Assembly: GCF_013371495.1 (NCBI RefSeq)
Contig: NZ_JABWTA010000001.1
Coordinates: 1,426,001 to 1,490,000, forward strand
DNA: 64,000 nucleotides
Origin: Altererythrobacter lutimaris
Lineage (GTDB): Bacteria > Pseudomonadota > Alphaproteobacteria > Sphingomonadales > Sphingomonadaceae
Reading direction: 5' to 3'
Under the pieces are notes generated by a model, which did not search any database, was not told where the DNA came from, and saw only the letters and a list, made by a program, of their open reading frames with translations. Shown here in pieces: positions 63,418 through 64,000 of the stretch. How positions within the stretch are numbered: the stretch's first letter is position 1; each line of letters starts with the position of its first letter. Made by a program: the position numbers and the translations under genes.

Positions 63418-64000
63418 GCACCGCCTTGTTGAGCGATTTTGCCAGCGAGGCCAGCCGCCCACTTGGTGATATCCCCCGCGCCGAGACAAACGACGACGTC
63501 GCCAGCCTGCAAGTCCTCGCGCAGAGCTGCGGCAAGGGCTTCGATGTCTGCAGTAGTTGCTGCCTGGCGGTGTCCGCGAGACTTGAGACCTGTTACCAGA
63601 GCATCGGCATCAATGCCTTCAATCGGGTCTTCGCCTGCGGGGTATACTGGCGTGATGTAAACCTGATCGGCTTCATTAAAGCAGGACTGGAACTCGTCCA
63701 TCAGATCGCGCAGGCGTGTGTAGCGATGTGGCTGCGCAATGGCGATGACGCGCCCTTCACCGCTTGCCTCCGCTGCTTCGCGCGCTGCGCCAAGCACTGC
63801 CTGAATCTCCACCGGATGGTGCGCATAGTCATCGATGATGGTTGCACCAAGAGCTTCGCCCATTTTGGTAAAGCGGCGGCGCACTCCGGTAAATTGTCCG
63901 AAACCTTCTCGGATAACCTCGTCAGGGCAGCCCATCTCGATCGCCACGGCAATCGCCGCAAGAGCATTCTGGACGTTGTGACGGCCCGGCATGGGCAGCT
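63414..64000 (-). CDS. murC: UDP-N-acetylmuramate-L-alanine ligase, C-terminal part only
   Basis: The gene enters from beyond the right edge; the first visible residues are [19 protein letters not shown], the conserved central Mur-ligase block. Visible are about 195 C-terminal residues including the C-terminal domain with [17 protein letters not shown] and [20 protein letters not shown]. MurC adds L-Ala to UDP-MurNAc. The remaining N-terminal two fifths or more lies outside. Confidence 0.95.
   Translation of the reverse strand, partial: LPMPGRHNVQNALAAIAVAIEMGCPDEVIREGFGQFTGVRRRFTKMGEALGATIIDDYAHHPVEIQAVLGAAREAAEASGEGRVIAIAQPHRYTRLRDLMDEFQSCFNEADQVYITPVYPAGEDPIEGIDADALVTGLKSRGHRQAATTADIEALAAALREDLQAGDVVVCLGAGDITKWAAGLAGKIAQQGGA

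Noticed and set aside
1..64000. Search for CRISPR arrays, prophage, insertion sequences, toxin-antitoxin or defence genes
   Set aside because: No regular repeat-spacer array, no transposase, integrase or phage structural proteins, and no restriction or defence domains were seen in any coding region.

Overview
The window reads as an uninterrupted stretch of chromosome from an alphaproteobacterium, most likely Sphingomonadales of the Erythrobacteraceae type (inference). The supporting features are a moderately high G+C content, a chvI-chvG-hprK-rapZ-EIIA-HPr cluster divergent from pckA, a hisZ-serA-serC group, a cobA-DUF2849-cysI-DUF934-cysH sulfur operon, and the distal end of a murC-murB-ddl-ftsQ-ftsA-ftsZ division cluster. 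I see no phage, transposase, CRISPR array, toxin-antitoxin pair or defence island. Almost everything is core metabolism or cell-cycle machinery, and many genes overlap by 1-14 nt. I found no convincing new multi-gene system. The points worth a second look are regulatory sequences and unusual domain architectures inside otherwise ordinary genes.

Layout. Positions 1-4.6 kb hold a truncated DUF885 metallopeptidase, a secreted HExxH/TPR protein and two small DUF937-type proteins. From 4.6 to 10.9 kb, pckA diverges from the ChvI/ChvG two-component system, followed by HPr kinase, RapZ, an EIIA-Man protein and HPr; this is a regulatory PTS branch with no sugar permease here. From 10.9 to 20.5 kb are an rRNA/tRNA methyltransferase, a DMP19-like protein, RmuC with a coupled micro-ORF, a DUF5694-type secreted protein, peptide deformylase with a His-rich insertion, RecR, Fmt, TruA, a quinone-reductase-like enzyme and an asparaginase. 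tRNA-Val(UAC) follows. From 20.6 to 25 kb are a TlpA-like lipoprotein, argH, an LptM-like lipoprotein, lysA and a siroheme-forming enzyme that carries a degenerate methyltransferase tail. From 25 to 33.3 kb are a winged-helix regulator, purA, a secreted hydrolase, a Rid protein, hisZ, serA and serC. The serA gene is flanked by two copies of a palindromic repeat, and serC has a structured leader.

From 33.5 to 40 kb are a GT4 glycosyltransferase, a four-helix membrane protein with a hairpin over its ribosome-binding site, a PadR regulator with an operator-like palindrome, rarA, a DUF429-like protein, tRNA-Thr(UGU), queF and a Pro/Thr-rich membrane protein. From 40.1 to 47.3 kb there is a sulfur theme: sulfurtransferase, cystathionine beta-lyase, an MscS channel, then cobA-DUF2849-cysI-DUF934-cysH. 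CobA makes precorrin-2, the enzyme at 24.2 kb can turn that into siroheme, CysI uses siroheme, and CysH makes the sulfite that CysI reduces. From 47.3 to 57.2 kb, all on the minus strand, are an epimerase-like protein, proB, obgE, a BtuB-type receptor behind a cobalamin riboswitch and terminator, a lipoprotein, a BI-1/YccA protein, proC, a YbjN-like protein and a TPR/SPOR protein. The window ends with ftsZ (very long linker), ftsA, ftsQ, ddl, murB and the start-truncated murC.
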